A DNA stretch of 10,458 nucleotides from Bryobacterales bacterium. GTDB taxonomy: Bacteria; Acidobacteriota; Terriglobia; Bryobacterales; Bryobacteraceae. Both the position numbers and the translations under genes were made by a program. The stretch lies in assembly GCA_003487005.1 (NCBI GenBank), contig DNFG01000113.1, positions 1 to 10,458 on the forward strand, given 5' to 3'. The notes under the pieces were generated by a model, which had not been told where the DNA came from, searched no databases, and saw nothing but the letters and a program-made list of their open reading frames with translations. Position 1 is the first letter of the stretch. Every line of letters begins with the position of its first letter. Below are positions 1 to 5,886 of this stretch, one piece after another.

Positions 1-1
1 G

Positions 2-517
2 GCCTCCGACGCCGCCCGCCGCGCGCAAGATGCCGCCCGCGACGCCGAGGAAGCCGCCCGTCAGGCGCTGGCAGAGAAGCAGGCCTTGCGCGCTTCGCTG
101 CTGGCCCGGTTCAACCAGATTCTGGAAACCCGTGACACCGAGCGTGGTCTGGTCGTCAACATGGCCGATGTGCTGTTCGATGTCGGCAAGTTTGACCTCC
201 GCCAGGAAGCGCGTGAGAAGCTCGCCCGCTTCTCGGGCGTCGTTCTCGCCTATCCGACACTGCGGATTGCGGTTGAGGGTCACACCGACTCGACCGGCAG
301 CGACGAATTGAACCAGCGGCTGAGTGAACGGCGAGCCGAGTCCGTCCGGAACTATCTCGTTTCCCAGGGTCTTGAGGCCGGCATGCTCACCTCCCAGGGC
401 TTCGGCAAGACCATGCCGATCGCCGACAACTCCACCCGTGACGGCCGCCAGCAGAACCGGCGTGTCGAACTGATCGTCTCCGGCGAAGTGATCGGCACCG
501 CGCTGACACGGCAGTAA
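2..517 (+). CDS. OmpA-family C-terminal peptidoglycan-binding protein (5' truncated)
   Basis: The reading frame is open at the left edge and ends in TAA at 515-517, so about 171 C-terminal residues are visible. The first ~30 residues are Ala/Arg/Glu-rich (repeats like DAARDAEEAAR) and should form a helical, coiled-coil-like linker. The rest is a standard OmpA C-terminal domain: a VLFDVGKFDL strand, then VEGHTDSTG, a SERRAESVRNYL helix, and NRRVELIV at the end. The Asp of HTDSTG and the Arg of the following helix are the residues that bind diaminopimelate in peptidoglycan in this family. The protein therefore very likely tethers the outer membrane or a lipoprotein to the cell wall in the periplasm. 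The signal peptide and any N-terminal domain lie outside the window. An internal TTG at 86 is not the start, since the frame continues upstream. It appears unrelated to the NO genes and is closed off by a terminator. Confidence 0.93.
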   Translation, partial: ASDAARRAQDAARDAEEAARQALAEKQALRASLLARFNQILETRDTERGLVVNMADVLFDVGKFDLRQEAREKLARFSGVVLAYPTLRIAVEGHTDSTGSDELNQRLSERRAESVRNYLVSQGLEAGMLTSQGFGKTMPIADNSTRDGRQQNRRVELIVSGEVIGTALTRQ

Positions 518-530
518 ACGAACGCAAAAC

Positions 531-573
531 GGGCGTCAAAACGTGCTCTGATGCAGGTTTTGACGCCCTTTTT
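531..573 (+). terminator. Rho-independent terminator after the OmpA-family gene
   Basis: A perfect 12-bp inverted repeat, GGGCGTCAAAAC (531-542) and GTTTTGACGCCC (557-568), encloses a 14-base loop that can itself add a 3-bp TGC/GCA pairing. Five T residues follow at 569-573. It starts 13 bases after the OmpA-family stop codon. It also sits just beyond the 3' end of the convergent cupin gene (stop at 578). In the minus direction the trailing tract is only GTTTTGCG, so the hairpin could act on both strands but is better suited to plus-strand transcripts. Confidence 0.88.
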
Positions 574-577
574 CCGC

Positions 578-919
578 TTACTTCGCCGCTTCCGGCGCTA
601 CGCCTTTGATCATCGTCAGCAACATCACGACCTGGGTCCGCGCCCGGATGGCATGCTCCAGTTTGGGCGTCATGTAGGCGAAGGCGCCACCGGCGGCATC
701 CATTGTGTCCGGGCCAAGCTGGAGCTCACATTCGCCGCTGACGATGAAGATGGTGGCTGGCATCGGCGCCGTGTGGGCGGTCAACTCGGTGCCGGGCGCG
801 AACGTGAACTGGATCACCTTGCTGCGGGCGTCGTTCTGAAGCGTGCGGCTCAGGATGCCGTTCGATGGCAGTTCGCCCTGGTCGGCAAGGCTGGCGTGGT
901 AGATGTAAAGATCACTCAT
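578..919 (-). CDS. Small single-domain cupin protein
   Basis: 113 residues from ATG at 919-917, which overlaps the ferredoxin stop as ATGA; AAAGGAG at 937-931 lies 11 bases upstream. An in-frame extension to 985 would only re-read the ferredoxin tail and is not favoured. The barrel pattern is that of a cupin_2 protein: PGTELTAHTAPMP, then TIFIVSGECELQLG, then GGAFAYMTPKLEHAI. The usual metal-ligand motif HxHxxxxE is degenerate here, with one His kept and the second His and the Glu not evident. Motif 2 keeps its His (P-K-L-E-H) but loses the usual Gly. The site may bind metal differently, or the protein may be a sensor or scaffold rather than an oxygenase. Its coupling to a ferredoxin suggests a redox-linked role; the substrate is unknown. 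Confidence 0.85.
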   Translation of the reverse strand: MSDLYIYHASLADQGELPSNGILSRTLQNDARSKVIQFTFAPGTELTAHTAPMPATIFIVSGECELQLGPDTMDAAGGAFAYMTPKLEHAIRARTQVVMLLTMIKGVAPEAAK

Positions 920-1143
920 TTGGGGTGGGACTCCTTTCGGTCCGGGGTGGTTTCGTAATCGGGTTGGACGGCGCCGTGGGGGCAAGCGACCACGCAGGCG
1001 GGCTCGTCATCATAGAAAAGACACTCAGTGCACAGCAGGGGCTCGATGCGATACCGGCGCCGCCCTGGCTGGATCGCTCCATTGGGGCAAGTGGAGAGGC
1101 ATTGCGCGCATGCGGTACATTGAAAGCCGATTGCGTAAGCCAT
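916..1143 (-). CDS. 2[4Fe-4S] ferredoxin, Alvin (Allochromatium) type
   Basis: 75 residues from ATG at 1143-1141 with a clear GGAGG (1153-1149) five bases upstream. The N-terminus MAYAIGFQCTACAQC is typical of bacterial-type ferredoxins. Cluster I is C-x2-C-x2-C-x3-C-P (CTACAQCLSTCP). Cluster II is C-x2-C-x8-C-x3-C-P (CTECLFYDDEPACVVACP); the eight-residue insert between its second and third Cys marks the Alvin-type subfamily, whose members have very low reduction potentials. It is a soluble cytoplasmic electron carrier. The gene overlaps the cupin start by 4 bases, so the two are probably translationally coupled. Its 5' end overlaps, in antisense, the 5' end of the Crp/Fnr gene. Possible partners in the window are the radical SAM enzyme and the corrinoid activator; this is inference from proximity only. 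Confidence 0.93.
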   Translation of the reverse strand: MAYAIGFQCTACAQCLSTCPNGAIQPGRRRYRIEPLLCTECLFYDDEPACVVACPHGAVQPDYETTPDRKESHPK

Positions 1144-1841
1144 CCGAACCTCCGTCAGCCTCGCCTCTCCTGCGCCGGGAGACGTTTGCGCGCACCACGC
1201 TGTTTGCCTCGCTGACGCCGATCGAGCGCCAACAAATCGGTTCTCTCGCTGGAGAACGCCGCTTCGAGACGGGAGAGATTCTGTTTTATGAAGGCGACCC
1301 CGCGGATGGGCTGTGGGTGATTGGGGAAGGCGCGGTCAAAATCGCCAAACTGTCGCCGACTGGGCGTGAAATCATGCTGACCGTTCTCGCCGCTCCCGAA
1401 AGCGTGGCCGAGATTCCCCTGTTTGACGGAGGCCCATACCCGGCCACAGTGACGGCCATTCAGCCTGTCACGGCCTACTTCCTGCACAAAGAGGACTTTC
1501 GCCGCTTCTGTGAAGAGCACCCGCAGGTGCCGCTCAAGGTGCTGGCCATCGCCGGCCGGCGTCTGCGCCAGCTTGTCCAACTGGTGGAATTGATCACGTT
1601 CGGCAGCGTCCGCCAGCGTCTGGCGCAGGTGCTCCTTCAGGCGGCCGAGGAGCAGGGGGGCGACCTCGTCCACGTGCCGTTGACCCACGAGGAGATCGCG
1701 GCTCGCCTGGGGACCGTCCGCGAAGTGGTCTCCCGCAATCTGGCGCGCTTCCAGGCTGAGGGCTTTCTGCGCGTGGTGAAGCGGCGCGTGGAAATTCTCG
1801 ATTCCGGCGCCCTGCGCCGGGAAGCTGAGACCGAATTCTAA
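1110..1841 (+). CDS. Crp/Fnr-family transcriptional regulator (possible NO or redox sensor)
   Basis: 243 residues. An N-terminal cyclic-nucleotide-binding-type beta-barrel (about 35-150) contains FYEGDPADGLWVIGEGAVKI and AEIPLFDGGPYPATV. A long dimer helix follows, then a C-terminal winged helix (about 185-232). The recognition helix reads R204-E205-V-V-S208-R209; it keeps the Arg, Glu and Arg that CRP uses on GTGA half-sites and also the E-x-x-S-R pattern of FNR. The cAMP-phosphate Arg of CRP is replaced by Pro111, so cAMP is an unlikely ligand. No N-terminal Cys cluster of FNR type is present. Dnr/NnrR-like NO sensing is plausible from its place before norZ. The start is uncertain: ATG 1110 has GGAGAGG 10 bases upstream, and TTG 1131 is the alternative; both overlap the divergent ferredoxin gene. 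Confidence 0.9.
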   Translation: MRYIESRLRKPSEPPSASPLLRRETFARTTLFASLTPIERQQIGSLAGERRFETGEILFYEGDPADGLWVIGEGAVKIAKLSPTGREIMLTVLAAPESVAEIPLFDGGPYPATVTAIQPVTAYFLHKEDFRRFCEEHPQVPLKVLAIAGRRLRQLVQLVELITFGSVRQRLAQVLLQAAEEQGGDLVHVPLTHEEIAARLGTVREVVSRNLARFQAEGFLRVVKRRVEILDSGALRREAETEF

Positions 1842-1858
1842 GCCGCTTCCGTTCACAT

Positions 1859-1900
1859 TTCCAGTCTGGACCTTTTTTTCCGGTTCCACCGTGACTGGAG
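1859..1900 (+). repeat. Imperfect inverted repeat (hairpin) between crp-like gene and norZ
   Basis: TCCAGTC (1860-1866) pairs with GACTGGA (1893-1899), with a further T-G wobble outside. Inside, TGGA (1867-1870) pairs with TCCA (1885-1888) and CC with GG, leaving a four-base bulge on the right side and a T-rich loop (seven T at 1873-1879). The T-tract lies in the loop, not after the stem, so this is not a standard terminator. The right arm overlaps the candidate operator at 1891-1904. It may be an RNA fold in read-through transcripts from the regulator gene, or a chance consequence of the operator dyad. Confidence 0.4.
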
Positions 1901-1904
1901 TCAT
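1891..1904 (+). promoter_or_regulatory. Candidate Crp/Fnr-family operator before norZ
   Basis: GTGA-CTGGAG-TCAT matches seven of the eight defined bases of the CRP-type dyad GTGA-N6-TCAC. Its centre (1897.5) is 61 bases before the norZ ATG. A class II activator site centred at -41.5 would place the transcription start near 1939, with a weak -10-like TAGCCT at 1928-1933 at the right distance and the ribosome-binding site (AGGGAG, 1941-1946) directly after. No FNR/Dnr consensus TTGAT-N4-ATCAA is seen in this gap. The upstream regulator's recognition helix is compatible with GTGA half-sites. The match itself is visible; binding and start site are inferred. Confidence 0.38.
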
Positions 1905-1958
1905 GTTGTGCGCCGGGGGTGCCCCCTTAGCCTTGAATGCAGGGAGTACAAATTCTCG

Positions 1959-4307
1959 ATGACACGCACTCAAACCCCGAATTCAGGCCTTTGGAAGCAT
2001 GGTCTCCTGATCACCATGCTGTTTGGCTTCACCGTGATGCTCGTGGGCGGCTTCTTCATGTACAAGAGCAAGGCGCCGATTCCGGAAGCCGTCGTCACTT
2101 CGCGTGGCGAGGTTCTCTTCACCGCTGCCGACATCCAGGCCGGTCAGGAACTGTTCCGCAAACGCGACCTGATGAACTACGGCTCAATCCTCGGCCATGG
2201 CGCCTACCTCGGCCCCGACTACACCGCTGAGACCCTGCACTGGATCGTCGAAGCGCTGCAGGAGGAGAAATCCGGCGGCCGTTATGCTCAGATGTCAGCT
2301 GCCGAACGCGCCGGCGTCGACGCCCAGATCAAGGAGGAACTCCGCGTCAACCGCTATGACGACTCGACCCGCCGCCTCCTGTTCACTGACGGCCAGGCGC
2401 GCGCGTTCCTACTCGTCTCGAATCGCTACGACGCCCATTTCACGGACGGCTCCGAGCCGCTCGCTCTGCCCAAGGGCGCGCTGCTGCCCGCGCGTGAACA
2501 GGGCGAAGATCCCGCCCAACACGCGGAAGCTTCGCGGCAGTTCGCCGCCTTCGTCACCTGGACCGCCTGGCTCTCGACCGCCAAGCGCCCCGAAGCCAAT
2601 CACAGCTACACCAACAATTGGCCCTACGATGCCCAGGCCGGCAATGGCCCCACGGCCGGCTCCGTGATGTGGTCGGCCGCTTCGGTCGCCGGCCTGATTT
2701 TCTTCCTCGCCGTCATCATCTTCTTCTGGCATCGCTACCGCCTCGAACCCGTGGACGCCCCCGGCGCCAGCCTCAAGTTCGACATCCTCTCGATGCCCTT
2801 GACCCCCTCGCAGAAAGCCACCGCCAAGTTCTTCGTCGTCGCCTTCATCCTCTTCCTCGCCCAGGCCCTGCTGGGCGGCAAGATGGCCCACGACTATGCC
2901 GATGGCGCCTCCTTCTATGGCTTCCCCCTGAACGACATTCTGCCCTTCAACGTCGCCCGCACCTGGCACCTCCAACTCGCCATCTTCTGGATCGCCACCG
3001 CCTGGCTCGGCATGGGCATCTTCACCGCGCCGCTCGTCAACCCGAAAGAGCCGAAAGGCCAGAAGACCCTCGTCAACATCCTCTTCACCGCCCTGGTCAT
3101 CGTCGTCGTTGGCTCGCTTGCCGGTGAATACATGTCCGTGAAGGGCATGCTGGGCGACAACTGGTACTGGCTCGGCACGCAGGGCTGGGAGTACCTCGAA
3201 CTCGGCCGCCTCTGGATGTACCTCCTCATCGCCGGCATGCTCATCTGGCTGTTCATCGTCTATCGTGGTCTCCGCGGCGCCCTCCAGGCCGAAGGCGACA
3301 AAGGCGGCCTGACCCACCTGCTGCTCTACTCCGCTGCCGCCATCCCGGTCTTCTATTGCTTCGCCCTGTTCATCGGCAAGGATTCCCACATCACCATGGC
3401 CGACTACTGGCGCTGGTGGCTGATCCACCTCTGGGTGGAAGGCATGTTCGAAGTCTTCGCCGTGGTGGTTATCGGCTTCCTGATGGTGCGCCTCGGCCTC
3501 GTCACCGCCCGCTCGACGCTGCGCGCCCTGTACTTCCAGCTCACCATCCTGCTTGGCTCGGGCATCATCGGCACCGGCCACCACTACTACTGGATCGGCG
3601 CGCCCGAATTCTGGATGGCGCTCGGCTCCATCTTCTCCGCGCTGGAGGTGATCCCGCTGTCGCTGCTGATGGTCGAGGCTTACGGCCAATACCGCGTCGT
3701 CCGCGAGGGCGGCCGGGAGTTCCCCTACAAGGTCGCTTTCAGTTTCCTTGTCGCCACCGCCTTCTGGAACCTCTTCGGCGCGGGTGTGCTTGGTTTCCTC
3801 ATCAACCTCCCCTTCGTGAGCTACTTCCAGCACGGCAACTTCCTGACCGCCGCCCACGCCCACGGCGCGCTGATGGGCGTCTATGGCATGCTCGCGCTCG
3901 CGCTCGGCATGTTCTCGCTTCGCAACATCATCAAGCCGGACCGCTGGAAGGAGCGCTGGATGATGACCGGCTTCTGGGGCCTCAACGCCGGTCTGATGGG
4001 CATGATCCTGATGACCCTGCTGCCCATCGGCACCATCCAGTCGCTGCAAACCTATGAACGCGGCTACTGGTGGGCACGCAGCTTCGAATTCTATTCGCAG
4101 CCCATCATCAACAAGCTCCTCTGGCTGCGCATGGTCCCCGATACCGTCTTCATCGTCGTGGGCATCCTCCCCATCGTCGCCGGACTCGCCTACGGCTACT
4201 TCCACCTCCGGCGCACCACGGCTGAAGAAGCCGGTGCGCAGGTCTGGATCGCCGCAGATGCCGCTCCGGAAGCCACCCCCGAGCCCTCCATGGCCGCGGG
4301 CGATTGA
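1959..4307 (+). CDS. norZ: Quinol-dependent nitric oxide reductase (qNOR), single subunit
   Basis: 782 residues, the usual length for qNOR. ATG 1959 is preceded by AGGGAG (1941-1946). The enzyme reduces 2 NO to N2O in the cytoplasmic membrane using quinol. TM1 (about 12-34) leads into a hydrophilic domain (about 40-215) with GQELFRKRDLMNYGSILGHG, the cytochrome-c-like fold that carries no haem; there is no CxxCH anywhere. Then follow about 13 membrane helices. Expected ligands are present: H337 (RTWHLQLAIFW, low-spin haem), H490 with E494 and E498 (HLWVEGMFEVF), H541-H542 (GTGHHYYW), and H633/H635 (HAHGALMGVYG). The non-haem iron site therefore looks intact. The tail after the last helix is Ala/Pro/Glu-rich. 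The regulator gene lies upstream and a radical SAM gene 31 bases downstream, probably on one transcript. Its role is NO detoxification or the NO step of partial denitrification; no nitrite reductase is in the window. Confidence 0.97.
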   Translation: MTRTQTPNSGLWKHGLLITMLFGFTVMLVGGFFMYKSKAPIPEAVVTSRGEVLFTAADIQAGQELFRKRDLMNYGSILGHGAYLGPDYTAETLHWIVEALQEEKSGGRYAQMSAAERAGVDAQIKEELRVNRYDDSTRRLLFTDGQARAFLLVSNRYDAHFTDGSEPLALPKGALLPAREQGEDPAQHAEASRQFAAFVTWTAWLSTAKRPEANHSYTNNWPYDAQAGNGPTAGSVMWSAASVAGLIFFLAVIIFFWHRYRLEPVDAPGASLKFDILSMPLTPSQKATAKFFVVAFILFLAQALLGGKMAHDYADGASFYGFPLNDILPFNVARTWHLQLAIFWIATAWLGMGIFTAPLVNPKEPKGQKTLVNILFTALVIVVVGSLAGEYMSVKGMLGDNWYWLGTQGWEYLELGRLWMYLLIAGMLIWLFIVYRGLRGALQAEGDKGGLTHLLLYSAAAIPVFYCFALFIGKDSHITMADYWRWWLIHLWVEGMFEVFAVVVIGFLMVRLGLVTARSTLRALYFQLTILLGSGIIGTGHHYYWIGAPEFWMALGSIFSALEVIPLSLLMVEAYGQYRVVREGGREFPYKVAFSFLVATAFWNLFGAGVLGFLINLPFVSYFQHGNFLTAAHAHGALMGVYGMLALALGMFSLRNIIKPDRWKERWMMTGFWGLNAGLMGMILMTLLPIGTIQSLQTYERGYWWARSFEFYSQPIINKLLWLRMVPDTVFIVVGILPIVAGLAYGYFHLRRTTAEEAGAQVWIAADAAPEATPEPSMAAGD

Positions 4308-4338
4308 GCCACTCCACCCAAACAGAGGGAGACCGTTC

Positions 4339-5382
4339 ATGCTCGACTTCTCGCAAGCCCCGTTCCTGGTGATCTGGGAAACCACCCAGGCCTGTGACCT
4401 CGCCTGCCGCCACTGCCGCGCCTCTGCCGTGCCCGACCGCCACTCCGGCGAACTGTCCACGGCCGAGGCCCGGCGGATGCTCGATCAGGTGAAGGCCTTC
4501 GGTGATCCTCTGCTCGTCTTCACCGGCGGCGACCCGCTGAAGCGCGCCGACCTGTTCGACCTGCTCAGCTACAGTGTCAGCATCGGCTTGCGAACCACCG
4601 TCACTCCCAGCGCCACTCCGCTGCTCACGCCGGTTGCCGTTGAACGCTTCCGCGATTGCGGCGTCTCGCGAATGGCGGTCTCCCTCGACGGCCCCGACGC
4701 CCAAAGCCACGACGGCTTCCGCGGCGTTGCGGGCTCATTCGACTGCACTATCGAGGCTCTCCGCGCCGCCCGGCGCGTGGGCCTCGAAACCCAGATCAAT
4801 ACCACGGTCAGCCGCTTCAGCATGGACAAACTTGCGCGGATCGCCCAGGTCGCCGGCGACGAAGGCGCCACCCTCTGGAGCGTCTTCTTCCTCGTCGTAA
4901 CCGGCCGCGCCCAACTCGATGACGACCTCACCGCCGAAGAGTACGAGCAGGTCTTCGAGTTCCTTTACGAAACCAGCCTCCGCGCACCCTTTCAGATCAA
5001 AACCACCGAAGCCCAGCACTACCGCCGCTACGTCGCCCAACGCCGCAAATCCGCCCGCGGACTGCTCCCCATCAATGACGGCAAGGGCTTCATGTTCGTC
5101 TCCCACACCGGCGAAATCTTCCCCTCGGGCTTCCTGGAAGTCAGCGCCGGCAATGTGCGCCGGAACACGTTGCAGGAGGCCTACCGCGGATCGGCGCTCT
5201 TCCAGGTGCTCCGAGATCCCGACTCCTTTGCCGGGAAGTGCGGAGGTTGCGAATATCGCAATCTCTGCGGCGGCTCCCGCTCCCGCGCCTACGCGCTGAC
5301 CGGCGACTACGCCGGCTCCGATCCTAGGTGTGTCTACGAGCCACCATCTCTTGCGAAATCTCCGCAAGCTCCGGCGGCGTGA
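4339..5382 (+). CDS. Radical SAM/SPASM-like protein (TIGR04053-like)
   Basis: 347 residues from ATG 4339, with GAGGGAG (4325-4331) seven bases upstream; a longer frame back to 4054 only shadows norZ. C19-x3-C23-x2-C26 (ACDLACRHC) binds the SAM-reducing [4Fe-4S] cluster. FTGGDP (61-66) is the SAM-methionine motif with Asp in place of the usual Glu. The C-terminal region has EIFPSGFLEVSAGNVR, then C301, C304, C310 and C331 in a CGGCEYRNLCGGSRSRAYA...DPRC arrangement, a SPASM-like cluster site lacking the usual early Cys (PSGFL instead of PCxFL). From memory this pattern is that of the TIGR04053 family. NirJ and AhbD (haem d1 and alternative haem synthesis) are relatives, but the missing Cys argues against orthology. 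No precursor-peptide gene is adjacent. It probably shares a transcript with norZ; the substrate is unknown. The last 20 codons overlap the convergent hemerythrin gene. Confidence 0.9.
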   Translation: MLDFSQAPFLVIWETTQACDLACRHCRASAVPDRHSGELSTAEARRMLDQVKAFGDPLLVFTGGDPLKRADLFDLLSYSVSIGLRTTVTPSATPLLTPVAVERFRDCGVSRMAVSLDGPDAQSHDGFRGVAGSFDCTIEALRAARRVGLETQINTTVSRFSMDKLARIAQVAGDEGATLWSVFFLVVTGRAQLDDDLTAEEYEQVFEFLYETSLRAPFQIKTTEAQHYRRYVAQRRKSARGLLPINDGKGFMFVSHTGEIFPSGFLEVSAGNVRRNTLQEAYRGSALFQVLRDPDSFAGKCGGCEYRNLCGGSRSRAYALTGDYAGSDPRCVYEPPSLAKSPQAPAA

Positions 5383-5866
5383 GCTTCTCGCGGCACAACG
5401 AATCGAGGACTTCATCCTCCTTCGCAATGTGCTTCCGGTAGTGCGCCACCAGCCTTTCTATCACTCCGCGGAACCGCGCGCCATAATCGCCTTCCGCCGC
5501 CCGCTTCTTCAACTCGGTGTAGAGCTGATGCGCCGTCGTGTGGTCGTGCTCCAGGCCCGCCACGAAGCTCATCTCCGCACGTTCCAGCCTCGGCGTCAGC
5601 CGGGGAAACACGCTCTCCTCTTCGTCCGCGGTGTGCAACGCGCCGCTCGAATCGAGGAACGCGAACACGCGCCCGAGCGCCGCCACGGCTTCCTCGCGGT
5701 CCGAGTCAATGTGCGCCGCGATTCGCTCCAGCGTGTCCAACCGCTCTTCGATCCTGCGGTGGCAGGCCTTCAAATGCTCCAGGGGGCGCGACAGCGTGTC
5801 GCCCTGTTCGCCAAACAACGTCTCGGGTCGGATCATGTCTATCATGATGCACGTCGGCCCCGCCAC
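5324..5866 (-). CDS. Hemerythrin-like (HHE) domain protein
   Basis: About 180 residues if GTG 5866 is used; ATG 5845 (173 residues) and ATG 5836 are equally possible, and none has a strong ribosome-binding site. The four-helix pattern is clear: H36 (LEHLKACHRRIEE), H78-x3-E82 (LHTADEEESVFPRL), H109-x3-H113 (LEHDHTTAHQLY) and H146-x3-E150 (HYRKHIAKEDEVL). These residues would hold a di-iron site that binds O2 or NO, or serves in iron-cluster repair as in YtfE/RIC; no N-terminal ScdA-type domain is present. The gene begins 15 bases after the RACo-like gene and is probably the last gene of the corrinoid operon. Its 3' end runs 59 bases into the convergent radical SAM gene. A candidate operator lies just upstream. 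Its role could be NO/O2 sensing or protection of oxygen-sensitive Co(I)/Fe-S chemistry. Confidence 0.9.
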   Translation of the reverse strand: MAGPTCIMIDMIRPETLFGEQGDTLSRPLEHLKACHRRIEERLDTLERIAAHIDSDREEAVAALGRVFAFLDSSGALHTADEEESVFPRLTPRLERAEMSFVAGLEHDHTTAHQLYTELKKRAAEGDYGARFRGVIERLVAHYRKHIAKEDEVLDSLCREKLTPPELAEISQEMVARRHT

Positions 5867-5870
5867 GTTC

Positions 5871-5886
5871 CGTGACCCGCGTCACG
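5871..5886 (-). promoter_or_regulatory. Candidate CRP-like palindrome upstream of the hemerythrin gene
   Basis: CGTGAC-CCGC-GTCACG is a perfect dyad with 6-base arms and contains GTGA-N6-TCAC, the full CRP-type core. It covers the stop codon of the RACo-like gene (5884-5882) and the short gap before the hemerythrin gene. It lies 5 bases before GTG 5866, or 26-35 bases before the two ATG alternatives. It could be an internal operator/promoter that lets the last gene respond separately, or a chance palindrome in GC-rich coding sequence. Confidence 0.33.

Noticed and set aside
1915..1926. GGGGG-TG-CCCCC as a terminator for the regulator gene
   Set aside because: The loop is too short for all five pairs, and only two T residues follow. 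It also falls inside the likely norZ promoter.
1155..1973. 272-codon minus-strand frame opposite the Crp/Fnr gene
   Set aside because: The plus-strand frame encodes a full Crp/Fnr protein; the antisense product shows no recognisable domain and has no ribosome-binding site of note.
4054..4338. N-terminal extension of the radical SAM gene by 95 codons
   Set aside because: The added part is a Ser/Pro-rich shadow of norZ. ATG 4339 has a good ribosome-binding site and gives the expected family N-terminus.
4308..4338. Small precursor-peptide gene for the radical SAM enzyme
   Set aside because: Only 31 bases separate norZ and the radical SAM start, and no small Cys- or Gly-rich frame with a ribosome-binding site is present near it.
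2409..4460. 683-codon open frame on the minus strand opposite norZ
   Set aside because: It is a by-product of the strong codon bias of norZ. The translation is Glu/Asp/Gly/His-rich with no fold-like pattern, while norZ on the plus strand has all its family ligands.
5330..5875. Plus-strand frame opposite the hemerythrin gene
   Set aside because: It is Arg/His/Leu-rich without motifs, while the minus strand encodes a clear HHE four-helix pattern.
5867..5881. Cobalamin riboswitch for the corrinoid operon
   Set aside because: No gap inside the operon is long enough to hold one. If one exists it must lie upstream of the transporter, outside the window.
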